Source of the DNA: Hyaloscypha bicolor E
Lineage: Eukaryota; Ascomycota; Leotiomycetes; Helotiales; Hyaloscyphaceae
DNA length: 64,000 bases
Direction: 5' to 3'
Assembly (NCBI RefSeq): GCF_002865645.1
Contig: NW_020194554.1
Coordinates: forward strand, 372,001-436,000
Below, one piece after another: positions 23,403 to 33,813 of the stretch. Each line of letters starts with the position of its first letter. Positions within the stretch are counted from its first letter, which is position 1. The position numbers and the translations under genes were made by a program. Below the pieces are notes generated by a model. That model did not search any database and was not told the DNA's origin. It saw nothing but the letters and a program-made list of their open reading frames with translations.

Positions 23403-24189
23403 TCATGTAAGTCCAGGGCATTCTCCATCGTCTGAAACACACACAGCACACTCGCGCTCCCAATATTCTATTACATACCGTCGATCTGTATTCTCAGGTT
23501 GATTCCCACTAGGAATCCCAGAATTACACGAATCAGTATTGATGCCTTTGCCCGTGTAAGAAGGGCCTTCCATCCGCTCGCACGGCATGGACCAGGCACC
23601 GACGGGCTTGGTGGCTTTTTGGGACCACAGATCGAGGTAGGCATCTGCTGTTGCTTGAATTGCGGCACGGGTGTCTCGTTTGGATTCAGGGATGGGGCCC
23701 CAGTTCTCGTTTAGGATTAGACCCGATGACTTTGTGGCACCTTAAAATATTGAGTTCTTTGTCCTGTCCATGAGAAGGAACGAAGGTTGAATCTCACTAA
23801 ACTGCCAATCCCCGGGTAGCTGTGGCAATCGTGTCCACCAAAACCACACCACTACTCGAGTCTAGATGAACTTGTGTCCTAATCACATACGGCGTCTTCG
23901 GATTGGTGATCGGAAGTCGGAATAAGTGACATAGAGTGTGGTGTCGAAGAGTGTTTTGTTGTGGTCAATCTTCATTGCGGCTCTGAGGACGCCTTTGGTA
24001 ATGTCCGCTGCTTTGTTGTTTTCTCTATGGAAGGCATTGGCGAGGTACAGTTGATGTTGCTCCGGTCTGAACTGAACTGAGGTATGCACTTGCTGCATCT
24101 TCGAGGTTTTGTAGAGTGCAGGTTGTATTTGCTGTTGGTGGCGGGGCGCAAGCGAGGGTAGGAGGTAAACTAGGGATGAAAGCAAACAT
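23403..24189 (-). pseudogene. Secreted DUF8021-like protein, three frameshifts
   Basis: From an ATG at 24,189 a signal-peptide-like start (MFAFIPSLPPTLAC) leads into TCTLQNLEDAASAYLSS. The frame then shifts to YLANAFHRENNKAADITKG and LRAAMKIDHNKTLFDTT, shifts again near 23,910 to NPKTPYVIRTQVHLDSSS, and shifts back near 23,815 to GDWQFS. A 57-nt intron (23,741-23,797) then splices into ATKSSGLILNENWGP, and the frame runs open to 23,403 through AAIQATADAYLDLWSQK and PCERMEGPSYTGKG. The order matches a family of secreted fungal proteins of unknown function that I believe carry DUF8021 (NTF2/SnoaL-like); that name is from memory. One shift sits in an ACCCGGGG run, where a sequencing error is possible; three shifts together argue for a pseudogene. 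Confidence 0.6.
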
Positions 24190-24988
24190 TTTGATAGTTG
24201 ACGGGAAGTAGTAGAAGAGACGGAGCGATGCAGCTGAAACCTACTGAAACTTCAATCTCCATGTTTCGAAAATCCAGGGAGATGCCTATTTAAATGTTGA
24301 AGATTCATTGTGCCCGTCTTTTGGAATTATTTCTTTGATGGTTTCCTTGCTGATAAAGGTATGCTAGGCTATTCTTAAACGAGGCTCGCTTGCGGACTAG
24401 CACCGTCTTCCCCCCTTTTCGACCGCTCTTGCAACATCCTGATCAAGCTAGGGGACTTCGACTTTGCAACGGCGATACTAGAGCAACTGCAAAGCCTGCT
24501 CAGCATATCTGCAATGCCGTCCCGGTAGTAATCAGAGGAGAAGAACACCTAGAACGCCCGTACATCACGTGGTCGAGCACACGTGACTCAATATAAAACC
24601 TCGTAGCCCCAGCATCTTGTAAGTGTTTCAAGGATAAAACCCCTGCCAGATATCATTTCCATCCATTGCGTATGCTTTTGAGGATTGTGGTCTTCCGAAT
24701 CCGATCCTCCTAAGACCTCGCAGAATGTTCCTCAATTGGGTTTAGTGAATGATGTGGCTGCAAGGCTGAGAGCAACACGACACGTCAGGCTGGAGTCTCA
24801 ACATATTAATCCGACCTCAAATTCCGCCGTGCTTACCACAATTGCTATGCCTATGCCCCACGACCTATCAAATACGAATCCAAGCTAGTCATTTGCCGTC
24901 ATTTGGGAATCTACATAAAGGACGCCCGCGCCTCCCGAAATGACTTCACGGAGAATGTTTCAGAGACCCAGGGCCCACCGCGAAAATC
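24190..24988. promoter_or_regulatory. Putative promoter with two CACGTG boxes
   Basis: Two E-box palindromes, ATCACGTGGT (about 24,565) and ACACGTGACT (about 24,580), lie 15-20 bases apart, followed by an ATATAAAA box near 24,591. They are about 400 bases upstream of the MFS transporter start. CACGTG is the core site of fungal bHLH regulators; a regulatory role here is inference. No gene in this interval. Confidence 0.35.
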
Positions 24989-27010
24989 ATGTCTTTTATC
25001 TTGGGACGGCATCTCTATAGAAAATTCCAGAATCGCAATAACCCTCAACAACCCGGTCCTCATGACGAGAAGAAGAAGTCCAAGCAAGTTCCTCACTGTG
25101 AGCATCAGCTTGCTCAAACAAACGAAGCCAGCGGCGATGCTGTTCCGAACGAGAAAGAATCCAACACGGGCCATCAAACAATTCCAGACGAGAAGCGCGG
25201 CTCAAAACATTGCGCTCAATGTATCGTGGATAAAAAAAGGGCAAAAATTTACAGATGGAAACTTATCCTTGCGCTCTTAATTCCGAACTGCATGGCGTCA
25301 ATGGATGCTACAATCACTGCTACTGCATTACCGACTATCGCTTCTCACTTCAGTATATGCACCATCCAGACACCAAGAGCTTGCTGACTTCATTAATAGA
25401 CTAGCTTACTCAGTTCAATTGGATCGTTACAGCCTTCACACTCACATCAACTTCCACAATTCTGATGTACGGACAAGTCTCCGACGTGTTTGGCCGCCAC
25501 TCTGTGATTCAAGCCTCCATCTTATTTATTCTCGTCGGCAGCGTTCTCGGAGCCGCCGCGCAGGTATGGCCGATGCTGCTGCTAGGCCGTGCGTTTCAAG
25601 GACTCGGCTTCGCAGGACTCGGAATCGTCACGAAGCTTATTCTGTCGGACAAGGTCTCACTTCGAGAGAACTCCGTGAACAACACAATCTTCGCACTCTT
25701 GAATGGTCTGAGCGTTGGAGTTGGGCCTGTGATTGGGGGGTATCTAACCAAGGTATATTCTTGTGCCCTCATTCAAATTCAACGAGCTAACATTCCAGGC
25801 TTCCTGGCGCTGGTGCTTCATTATCAACGTCCCTATTGCTGCGATCAGCCACGTTGCAGTTTTCTTCCTCCTTCGAAAAGAGCTCATCAAAGCCCAACCT
25901 CACAAACGGGAAGACGGAGGCGGCAAGATCACCGTTATCGAGACGCCGACGCTCCTCACGAAACTCTCAATCATTGATTACGGGGGGATGCTTCTGTTCT
26001 TCTTCGGCGCCGGGCTCATGATTCTAGGCCTTACCTGGGGTGGGGTTACATATCCGTGGAAATCAACGTCGGTCCTAGCTCCTCTAATCATCGGTTGTGT
26101 CCTCTTCCTCTTGTTTTTCATTTACGAATACTTTATGGCACCCGGTCGCATACTGTCCCGGATTTTCCCATCCCAGGATCCAATGATCCCTCTGAGCTTA
26201 TTCAGAGTACGAGATATGAGCCTGCTTGCCTACCTCAATTTCTCAACCGGCATGGCCCTCTTTTCCGTCTTCTACTTCGTGGGTATATGGTTCACTGTCG
26301 TGCAGCAATACAACTCAGGTAAAGCTGGTACCCAATTAACATATTATATGCCTGGGCTTGGTGTTGGTGCATACGGGGCGATATTCCTATGCAACGTGTG
26401 GCCGAGAGAAACATTCTTTCCCCTGCTCTTCGGATCGGCTTTAGAGCCCCTGGGAATTGGAATGCTGACCTGGGCACTGAACACCGGACGACCGAATGTG
26501 GTCAGTGGGATGGTTGGATTTGCAGGAGTTGGTACGGGGCTTCGGCTCATGCCTGGAATGCTGCATGCTGTCGGCTTGCGTTCCCGATTGAAGGCTCGGG
26601 GTCTGGCTGTGATGAGCTTTGCCTTTGGCTTTGGGGGTACCCTTGGCATTGCTATCATGAGCTCCGTCTTCAGCAACAAATTGTCGAATCGCATCACAAG
26701 CGTATCTCATGTCACGTCGAATACAACCTCGAGTGTCGGGAATATTGACGCTTTGTCACCTGCTGACCAGGCGATTGTGCGTAGATGGTTCAGTGATGCT
26801 GTCTACTGGGCTTACATTTCCATCCTGCCTTTTCTCGGTCTTGCTGGTGTGTTGTCGTTTTTTCTTGGGAACGTCAAGATTACCAGCCAAAAACAGGATG
26901 CAGAGGGAGAGATCGATACTAGTGGAAATGTTGAGGACGTTCCATATTTGTGGTGGTTGGCTACTGCGAAACGTCGGCGGGCAGTCAGAGAAGCTCAGAC
27001 AGTTGAATGA
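24989..27010 (+). CDS. MFS efflux transporter, DHA2 type
   Basis: Exons about 24989-25352, 25405-25752 and 25799-27010. A hydrophilic N-terminus (about 85 residues) precedes the membrane domain: RWKLILALLIPNCMASMDAT, TATALPTIASHF, then FNWIVTAFTLTSTSTILMYG, QVSDVFGRHS (the DxxGR loop), LLLGRAFQGLGFAGLG and LNGLSVGVGPVIGGYL (motif C, antiporter signature). Exon 3 supplies the remaining helices to about 14. Members export toxins or drugs against protons at the plasma membrane; substrate unknown. The second intron (46 nt, GTATAT..CCAG) keeps frame. The first does not: the only GT (25,353) leaves one base, while the acceptors giving the conserved continuation (25,405 or 25,414) need zero, so a one-base indel or error is implied. 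Confidence 0.82.
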
Positions 27011-27315
27011 GGGTATTTTCGGCGTTTCTTTCATTCTTTCATCGTGCTATTCACGACAGATTGTTGTATTACCTCCTAAAGGTTTAGCACTGGTAGAGGC
27101 CTTGAAGCATGAGGGAAGTCATGATTCTAAACATCCAGTTAACACTGAAGAGTTCATATAACCAAATACTGCAGGTGCTAATAATCAACTTTAAGTTATT
27201 GCAAGCCCCTATTCCGGAGTCTTGGCATCTCGCCCCTTTTTTAAGCTACCGAGAACGTGTCGAGTCAACCTCACGGAACTGCTCGAAGTATCCGAAGTCC
27301 AACATCGAAGAAACA

Positions 27316-28401
27316 TCAACCAAGAACAGCATCAACAAGCTCAGCCTCAGACGCTGCGATGGGCTCGCATGTGACCTCTCGAGCCGATCCGACCTCCGAA
27401 GCGCTCGAAATGGACCGACTCGGCCGCTTCCGTGGCCTGCCTGAGAACGATCGACTTGACATCTGAAACAGACTGCGTCCATACCTCAAGTCGTTGTAGT
27501 CCTCGAAACGCACAAGATCAGGCTCTGAGACAATACAACCGGCCTTCGTGAGACTATTGTAATATCCAAACTCGAGCTCCAGTAATCGGGAAAGACTAAA
27601 ACGACCCCCCCCGGTGTCGATTAGGGGTGTCGATTGGGAGCAGGCTAGGCGCTCGGACAGGAACACCAAAACTCTGGCTTTTTCTTCATTTTAATTTAAT
27701 TTTATAATGAATCAATATAATTTAATACTTGTTTTATTTTCTTATAGCGCTAATTAAGCGCTATTTAAATATAAACTTTTTATAAAATTTGGATTAGTAA
27801 TAGCTCTTTAAATTAAAGAAGTTAAAAGTTTTATATTTTATAGCCTATAGATAAGCTTAAGTAAGCCTAGAAATTTAGCGAAAAAGTCCCTAAAACCAGA
27901 TTTAAGGGCCCTATAAGTCCATAATTTATAAGGCCTTATAGGGCTCAAAAACTAAAACTTAATAAATTAGTATATAGACTCCCTAAAATTGAAATAGTAT
28001 TTTAAGGAATCTTTTTATTATAAATTAGAGAGCACGTGATTATAATACAGGGGTTATAATATACTAGCTTAGACTTATATTGAAAAATCTAATTTCAGAT
28101 TTTTAAAGAGCTCAGATAGCCAATTAAATACCCCTGCCCCAATCGACACCCCCAATCGACGCCGGGGGTGGGGGGTCGTTTTAGTCTTTCCCCGGCTAAC
28201 AAGCCCACATCGTAGTTGGGGGGGGGGGTCGTTTTAGTCTTTCCCCAGTAATCGTGAGTGTGTCTCGGGGATCTCGATTGAGTGGGCTTCGAATATACTA
28301 GGCGATGGACGAGCGTGCGCACGAAAGGCGTGCCATTCAACATCCTCATATGCGTCATTCCTAAGATTGATACGGTTCTTCGCGGCAAAGAGGCGTGTCC
28401 G
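27316..28401 (-). pseudogene. Unidentified open frame split by an element
   Basis: On the minus strand the frame is open from 28,401 to the element's right flank and, once the element at 27,589-28,244 plus one 10-bp direct repeat is removed, continues without a shift to a stop at 27,316 (157 + 263 bases = 140 codons including the stop). The uninserted reading runs ..IEIPETHSR-LLELEFGYYNS.. across the junction and ends in a Ser/Arg-rich tail. No ATG is evident at the 5' end, so it would be an exon or a fragment. I recognise no domain. A second frame is also open in the right part, so this is suggestive only. Confidence 0.4.
27589..28244. mobile_element. GGAAAGAC-ended TIR element, 656 bp
   Basis: The left end GGAAAGACTAAAACGACC is matched inverted at the right end (GGTCGTTTTAGTCTTTCC). 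The insertion is bracketed by CCAGTAATCG at 27,579-27,588 and again at 28,245-28,254, a 10-bp direct repeat. Target duplications of 8-11 bp fit Mutator-like elements. The first 50 bases, including GGTGTCGATTAGGGGTGTCG, also match inverted at about 28,138-28,192, so the right terminus exists twice, 52 bases apart. The interior is AT-rich with no open frame. It is a nonautonomous element; assignment to the Mutator superfamily is inference from the duplication length. Confidence 0.75.
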
Positions 28402-28446
28402 CTAAGAGATGCCTTCATACATAGACTTGATTAATGGGCGGACGAA

Positions 28447-29463
28447 TCAATGCCGTGCGCAGCGGCAAAGGTATGGTTCCTTTACATCCCCCCTCCACAG
28501 CGCTGGCTATACAAATGGCGTCAACAGGCGGTATCGACCTTAAGAGAGCCTGAAAATTTAGCGATTAACTCGTAAGTACCTAGAACTTATTTGCCTTGTG
28601 CATAATAATTGCCTTGCTTATCTTATACCCCAAAGCTAGATCTCTTATATATAAACTTATATAAACTTATATAAGCAATCATTTAAATATTATCAAAACT
28701 CTAAAATTTATTAAAACTCCTATTTAATATCCGGGGTGGTTGGGGCGGAGGGAGTTTGGGGGCTGGAGGAGGGCATATGCGATTCTAAGGCCTGGTGGGC
28801 TAAATCGGTTCCTTAGTAATAAACTCGGAAAATGGCAAGCGCTAAGCCGAAAAAAGATCCTGCCATCGACACCCCTAATCGACACCCCGGGGGAGGAGGG
28901 GGGGGTTGTTTTACTTTTCCCCAACAAGCGGTACTCTTCTCAAGAACTTATTAACAAACTCTCCATTATAACGAAAAAATAATTTATGCATATTAATTTT
29001 ACTTCTAAATTATATCAAAAATCGGGTTAATAACTTTTATATAACATATTTTACTTTATAACTCTTTATTTAATATTAATTAGTTAAGGTTATAATTAAA
29101 GGGTAATTATTTTATTATTCTTACATCGGTCCGATTATTAATTATATTTAGGTTTTGTGCCATAATATTGCCTCATATAGTATAAAGCTTCTTAGAAATA
29201 CTCTTGCTTTTAAGAATATATTATTAAATAAGATTTCTAAAACTATAATAATATAAAATATAAGATATATATATTTGTTTAATCCTCTTTAAACCTCTAT
29301 TATATTAAAATTCTTCTCGCAAATCAATTAAGAAAATATACTTTAATCTTTTAAGCTTCTTTCAATTTAACCAAATCGCTATTACTATGTGTTGCATGGC
29401 AAGTGCCCTCTGCATGCCCATCTCACGTGGCTCAGGAGCTTGGCTCCTCGTCTCATTTCCCCT
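28447..29463. other. AT-rich intergenic DNA
   Basis: Mostly AT-rich, stop-dense sequence resembling RIP-decayed repeat, with a short GC-rich island at 28,735-28,920 that contains the solo element end. No gene. Confidence 0.4.
28863..28922. repeat. Isolated end of the GGAAAGAC-type element
   Basis: ATCGACACCCCTAATCGACA followed by a G-run and TTGTTTTACTTTTCCCC repeats the right-terminal structure of the 27.6-28.2 kb element with C-to-T type differences (TTGTTTTA for TCGTTTTA). No partner end was found at a sensible distance on the left, so it is a solo, degenerate terminus. Confidence 0.5.
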
Positions 29464-29470
29464 TATATAA
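29464..29470 (+). promoter_or_regulatory. TATA box of the small secreted protein gene
   Basis: TATATAA lies 59-65 bases upstream of the ATG at 29,529, directly after the AT-rich block ends. Position and sequence fit a core promoter; no other element was assigned. Confidence 0.45.
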
Positions 29471-29528
29471 GCGTTCCGGAGCACCAAATTTATGCTCCTC
29501 AGAGAGCGCATTCTGCACTTGCCACACT

Positions 29529-29765
29529 ATGCAATTCTATTCCGTTCTTTCTACCCTTACTATGATAGTAACCGCTATTACGGCCCAGGCCCAGGTCCAT
29601 ATCGACGCTAGTTGCAGCCCGGAGGGAAGTTATGCCTGCTGCTACTTAAACCAGCTCCCCAGTACTTGCACTTGTGTCCATAGCAAATGGGTACTCGTTC
29701 CCGACGACCTTGCCGAGTCTTATGCATTTCCGGCCGAGTATCTCGCTCCTTTATGCCCCTTATAA
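29529..29765 (+). CDS. Small secreted cysteine-rich protein (effector candidate)
   Basis: 78 residues from the ATG at 29,529; the frame is open further upstream but this Met begins a clear signal peptide (hydrophobic residues 2-20, ending in an Ala-Gln-Ala-Gln stretch, cleavage expected near residue 22). The mature part of about 56 residues has six cysteines: one near its start, an adjacent pair, two spaced by one residue, and one at the extreme C-terminus. Six is an even number, as expected for three disulfides. The small size, a TATA box and a location inside transposon-rich AT-rich DNA are typical of fungal effector-type genes. I recognise no named family; the role is unknown and no toxicity is implied. 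Confidence 0.6.
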   Translation: MQFYSVLSTLTMIVTAITAQAQVHIDASCSPEGSYACCYLNQLPSTCTCVHSKWVLVPDDLAESYAFPAEYLAPLCPL

Positions 29766-30061
29766 AGAGACTTAGAAGCATAAATATAAGGTACGAGTTC
29801 TTCTCTTTGCTATTTCTTTATATCTTGTTTTTTTCCTAGCCGAAATCTTTCGTGCCTCTAATCTTGCGGGAATTATTCTAGAAGTATTAAAGTGGATTCT
29901 TCCTCTTTCCTTAGTACTAGAATTCGGCATTATGTAGTTTGCTTTTATGTTATTCAAATACTTAAGCTTATGGAAGATATTGAAGGAATATTAAAGCTAT
30001 TCTCTTGGGCATTAGTATAATAGTTTTGAGTTGGACCAGATTGTATAGAACTATTATGGTG

Positions 30062-30411
30062 TGTTGAACTAGCTAAATAATAAAGCTAGGGTCACGTGCT
30101 TGCAATGTAAACCAAGTAAAACGTACTGAATTGACTGCTGTTCTACAGTGGTAAGTAGCCTGTATATATAGCCCTGAACCCCCTAAGTCACATGCACTAA
30201 ACCCCTAAACCAGAGAGCCTTATACTGAACTATTCAACCTCAGCTGAACCGATTTAGCCTCACAGGGCATATTATGCCCTGAATTAACCTTACAGGGCAT
30301 AATATACTCAGTAATAAGCCTATGGCTTAAGCCCCATTAGTACACAGCCCCTAAGGCTCTGTTCCAGGGCTTACTAAGCCTATTAGGGGCCTCAGGCCCC
30401 TAATTTCAACA
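30062..30411. mobile_element. Solo LTR with 5-bp target duplication
   Basis: 350 bp beginning TGTTGAACTAG and ending CTAATTTCAACA, so the ends form the short inverted repeat TGTTGAA/TTCAACA with canonical TG..CA termini. It is directly flanked by TGGTG at 30,057-30,061 and 30,412-30,416. It contains internal GGGCATA repeats (CAGGGCATATTATGCCCTG, CAGGGCATAATA) and a TATATATA box near 30,172. No internal retroelement sequence follows on either side, so it is the product of LTR-LTR recombination. It keeps CpA/TpG and normal base composition, so it is not RIP-affected. Confidence 0.85.
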
Positions 30412-30541
30412 TGGTGGGGATTTCGATTCTGGTCACGTGGCGCGGTTATGTGACATCCGGAGGTCCGCAGCAGCATATATATACCCCGCTCTCCTTTCCA
30501 TTCTTAGAACTCAATTAATCTTTACTCTTTAACTTCGCGTC

Positions 30542-32094
30542 TCACTTGTGCAACGTTTGTAATCCCATACTATAAAGCCTGTATATTATACTCTTGGTTA
30601 TGTCTCTGCAAACTTGCTGCTTAATGGGAACTGAGGCAGCCCCTAGAATTTGTTCCACACTTCGCCCAATCGTATTTGGCTCGAATGACTCCGGTCCATG
30701 GACTTGGCCCAAAGCACTCGTCCAAAGTCTGTACAGGGCAAATACAGACAAATCAGTCACTCCAAGGCAGTCCCGAACGTCCCTGAAGTGTGCATGTGGC
30801 TGACTTTCAAAATTGGTTGCGGTGGAGCTCTTTACCAAGGATTTTGTTACGACGATGTTGATAGGCTTATCCTCCATCAAATGGACGTCGTAGGAAGTGA
30901 TGAGATCAACAACTTCGTCGTGTTACCCAACTTGCCCGTCTGTGTCGATATGCGTAAGTCTAGCGCTCGTTCTATCAAGACGCTCTAGTGGTATTAGTTT
31001 GCGATTTACCCATAGTCTGATCTCCACCCTCACTTCATGACGCTCGGTCGTGCACGCAAGCATATATTGCTTCGTCCCCTCCTCTGGCTTCAAGGGTGTA
31101 TACTTGTCACAAGGCAAGATTGAACCCTACACTCTCGTATTTGAATTTGTACACCCAATGCGAAATGTACCACCGAGCGTAATGGCCAACTTCACACCAG
31201 GTGCTAAAGGACCTGGTCGCGAAGTCTCACTCGTGCTCGGACCCAAAATTGGGGAAATTGACGGAGGTAACCTCGCAATTTGATAAAGAGAACCATCCTC
31301 GATAAACGAGCACACTGTAAATGTACCAAATATTACGGAACGGAGCAAGGTACCTTTCTCGACCAGGTCAAGCCGCGTGCAAGGTCAGCCAAGATTGTTC
31401 ATCCCTTGCGCTGTCAATTTTTCAAGGACATACTCATGTTCTTTGGAGGTGCAGAGCTGCAAGCCCCAAGTTCCTTTTGAGTCTCTTCCTTGTGCTCGAG
31501 CCATCTTTGCCGAAGTCCAATGATTTGAAAAGAGCCGAGGCATCGAGGATTCGAGGGTCATATAGCAATCTCCTGGAGTGAGACCTCGGTCTTAGTAAAT
31601 TATATCTTGACTTATTTGAGCACATTTCTAACGAAGGCCTACCATTGTCTATGGCCCAACCAGGCAAAGTCTGATCCAAATCAAACGCACTTAACATATT
31701 TTCTTGTTAGGCTGTCAGATTACTTACGCGTCGTCTTCAGGAGGTATTCCCTCGTCCGATGAGACATTGCTAACGCTGCAGGACAGGTGTGGCACCCAAT
31801 GAAATTCCAGAAGTTAGCGATTACTATAAATCGGATCAACGTTGCTGTTTTAGGAAACGGGTCGGTGTTGGTACCTTCCAATGGGACGTGGGTGAGGATT
31901 GACTCTAATCTCACGACTTCTGTAAAGCGGAAGTCTGAGGATTTGGATTTCTTGGGCTTGGTGAAGAGATGGTGGTTGTCCATGAAGAATAAACTCACGA
32001 GGCACGAGATTAGTGTGAAGAAAATCACGGAACCGAGGAACAGCTTAGATGTGCTAGGTGCCGTAGAGGCGTTGAACTCCAAGGGCTGGTTCAC
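30542..32094 (-). other. Uncharacterised coding pieces, gene model unresolved
   Basis: Several minus-strand segments look protein-coding but I could not join them into one model. 31,720-32,094 encodes a single membrane span (LFLGSVIFFTLISCLVSLFF) and ends in a GTAAGT donor after TREYLLKTT. About 31,390-31,570 encodes KMARAQGRDSKGTWGLQLC and EHEYVLEKLTAQG. 30,923-31,348 has one in-frame stop between two parts, the second including PLKPEEGTKQYMLAC. 30,542-30,870 encodes DLSVFALYRLWTSALGQVHG and ends in a stop at 30,542. The 5' piece has no in-frame ATG. A multi-exon gene, or its decayed remains, is plausible; no family recognised. Confidence 0.35.
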
Positions 32095-32312
32095 GCCGTA
32101 TGATGTTTGAATGCATACAGATTTTGAGTTCCTTCAATTGAGTATACTGTTGCGATCAAGTTCCAAGCATCCATCGTTGTCAATATTGTGCGGTCTGCTC
32201 AGCTGAGCAGGTGGTGTGGCATTTGTGGTCGAATGGACGTATTCTATCCTCTATGAAAACGTGTAAGTCGCGTATCACTTTCGACGCAAGAACCTCCACG
32301 TACATTACACCC

Positions 32313-33813
32313 TCATTCTTTCTCAACCTGAGCTTGATGCTCCTTCTCGTCCCACTCATCCCCCGACCCATTCTCCTCATCTCTATTTGTCTCAATCCCC
32401 ACCTTCACCTTCTCCGTCCAGCCATCCAAGCTCTTCGCCTTAAACATATTCAAGTAAACAGGGAACGTAAACGCAATCACGAATCCAATCAACGGAATAA
32501 AGAAAGCATGCTGCGTATTTCCCCCAAGCGCGTCGGCGACGCTTCCTAGCACAGGCGGAAACAGTGCTCCTCCACTGACAGCCGCAACAATGAAGCTGGC
32601 TCCCCGCTTGCTGTGTCTACCGAGTCCACGGAGGGAGAGAGTGAAGATTAAAGGAAACACACAGGACTCAAAGAAGAGAACGAGACAGATAGATGCAATT
32701 CCCGCGTTTCCTTGAAGTCCGATCGCTAATGCTGCGAACAAGACGACGCCGGAGATGAAAGCCATGAGCACGAAGCGAGGCTTGACAAATTTGAGGAGAC
32801 CGCTGGCGAGGAAACGCCCGACGGCGAAGCATCCTTGAGCCACGGCTAGGAGATTCGAGCCAGCGGCATGCGATGTGCCAGGTCTGACCCAAGTGACATA
32901 GTTGATGAAGTACCCGGCATATGCGACCTGAGCACCGACATAGCAGAATTGAGCAAAGACACCATAGAAAAGGGTGTATTGTTGTCTGAGGGGCTTGTCT
33001 TCGAAGTCGGTGTCTCCCGCGGACTGTTGGGCTTGATCTGCCATGTCTGCATCGGTGACCTCCGGAAGAGGAACGAAGAAGAAAACGACGGCGAGGAGGA
33101 AGACAAAGATGGCGATCCCCAGGTAGACCCATTGAACCGACGTGAGAGAGTTGTCATTCACGTTCTTGAAGATGACCTGGGATGCAAGTACAGGAGCGAC
33201 GACGGTGCCGATAGCTTGGAAGGCTTGGGCGAGTGTGAGACGAAGTTCGGAGTATCTTGGAGGTCCGCAGGTGGCTATGAACGGGTTGGCTGCTGTTTCG
33301 AGTGTGGAGAGGCCACTTCCAACGATGAACATGCTGCCGCAGAACCCACCAAACCTTTAAGATCAATCAGCACACCTCATTCCAAACCAAAAGAGGGAAT
33401 ACTCACGATCTCTTGACCCCAGATGGCCAGAACATCAAAGCACCAACGCCATACACGCAGAGACCGAAGATAAAAGCCCACTGATATCCAAATCGGCGGA
33501 CAATCCATCCCGAATACGTAAGGGGTCCGATGAAGTATGCTCCAAAATATGCTGCCTGCAAACCACCTGATTTTCCCTGACTGATATTCAAGACACTTTG
33601 AAAGTGTGAGTTCAGGACATCCAAGAGTCCGTACGCAAATCCCCACATGAAGAAAAGGATTGTTACGAGAGCGACAGGGAGGATTGATTGACGTGTCGTG
33701 ATCTGTCCCGCACCTGTGACCTCATGGTCGTCAATTGGCTTGCGCTTGCGGTTGTTGACGATATCTTGGTTTGCCGTAGCCGTTGACGCCTTTCGTTATG
33801 TCGATTCTTCCAT
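32313..33813 (-). pseudogene. Fucose-permease-like MFS transporter with early stop
   Basis: Exons 33407-33813 and 32313-33354; the 52-nt intron (GTGAGT..AAAG) joins FWPSGVKRS to FGGFCGSMFIVGSGLSTLE in frame. Typical of the FHS (fucose:H+ symporter-like) MFS family: LVTILFFMWGFAYGLLDVLN, NSHFQSVLNISQGKSGGLQA, YFGAYFIGPL, ETAANPFIATCG and LTLAQAFQAIGTVVAPVLAS, with about 12 helices and a charged C-tail; about 482 codons. The only well-placed ATG (33,813) is followed after five codons by TAA (33,796-33,798), after which the frame stays open through a basic leader into helix 1. CAA-to-TAA would be one C-to-T change. The next in-frame Met lies inside helix 1, so either the gene is dead or an unseen 5' exon bypasses the stop. 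Confidence 0.65.
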
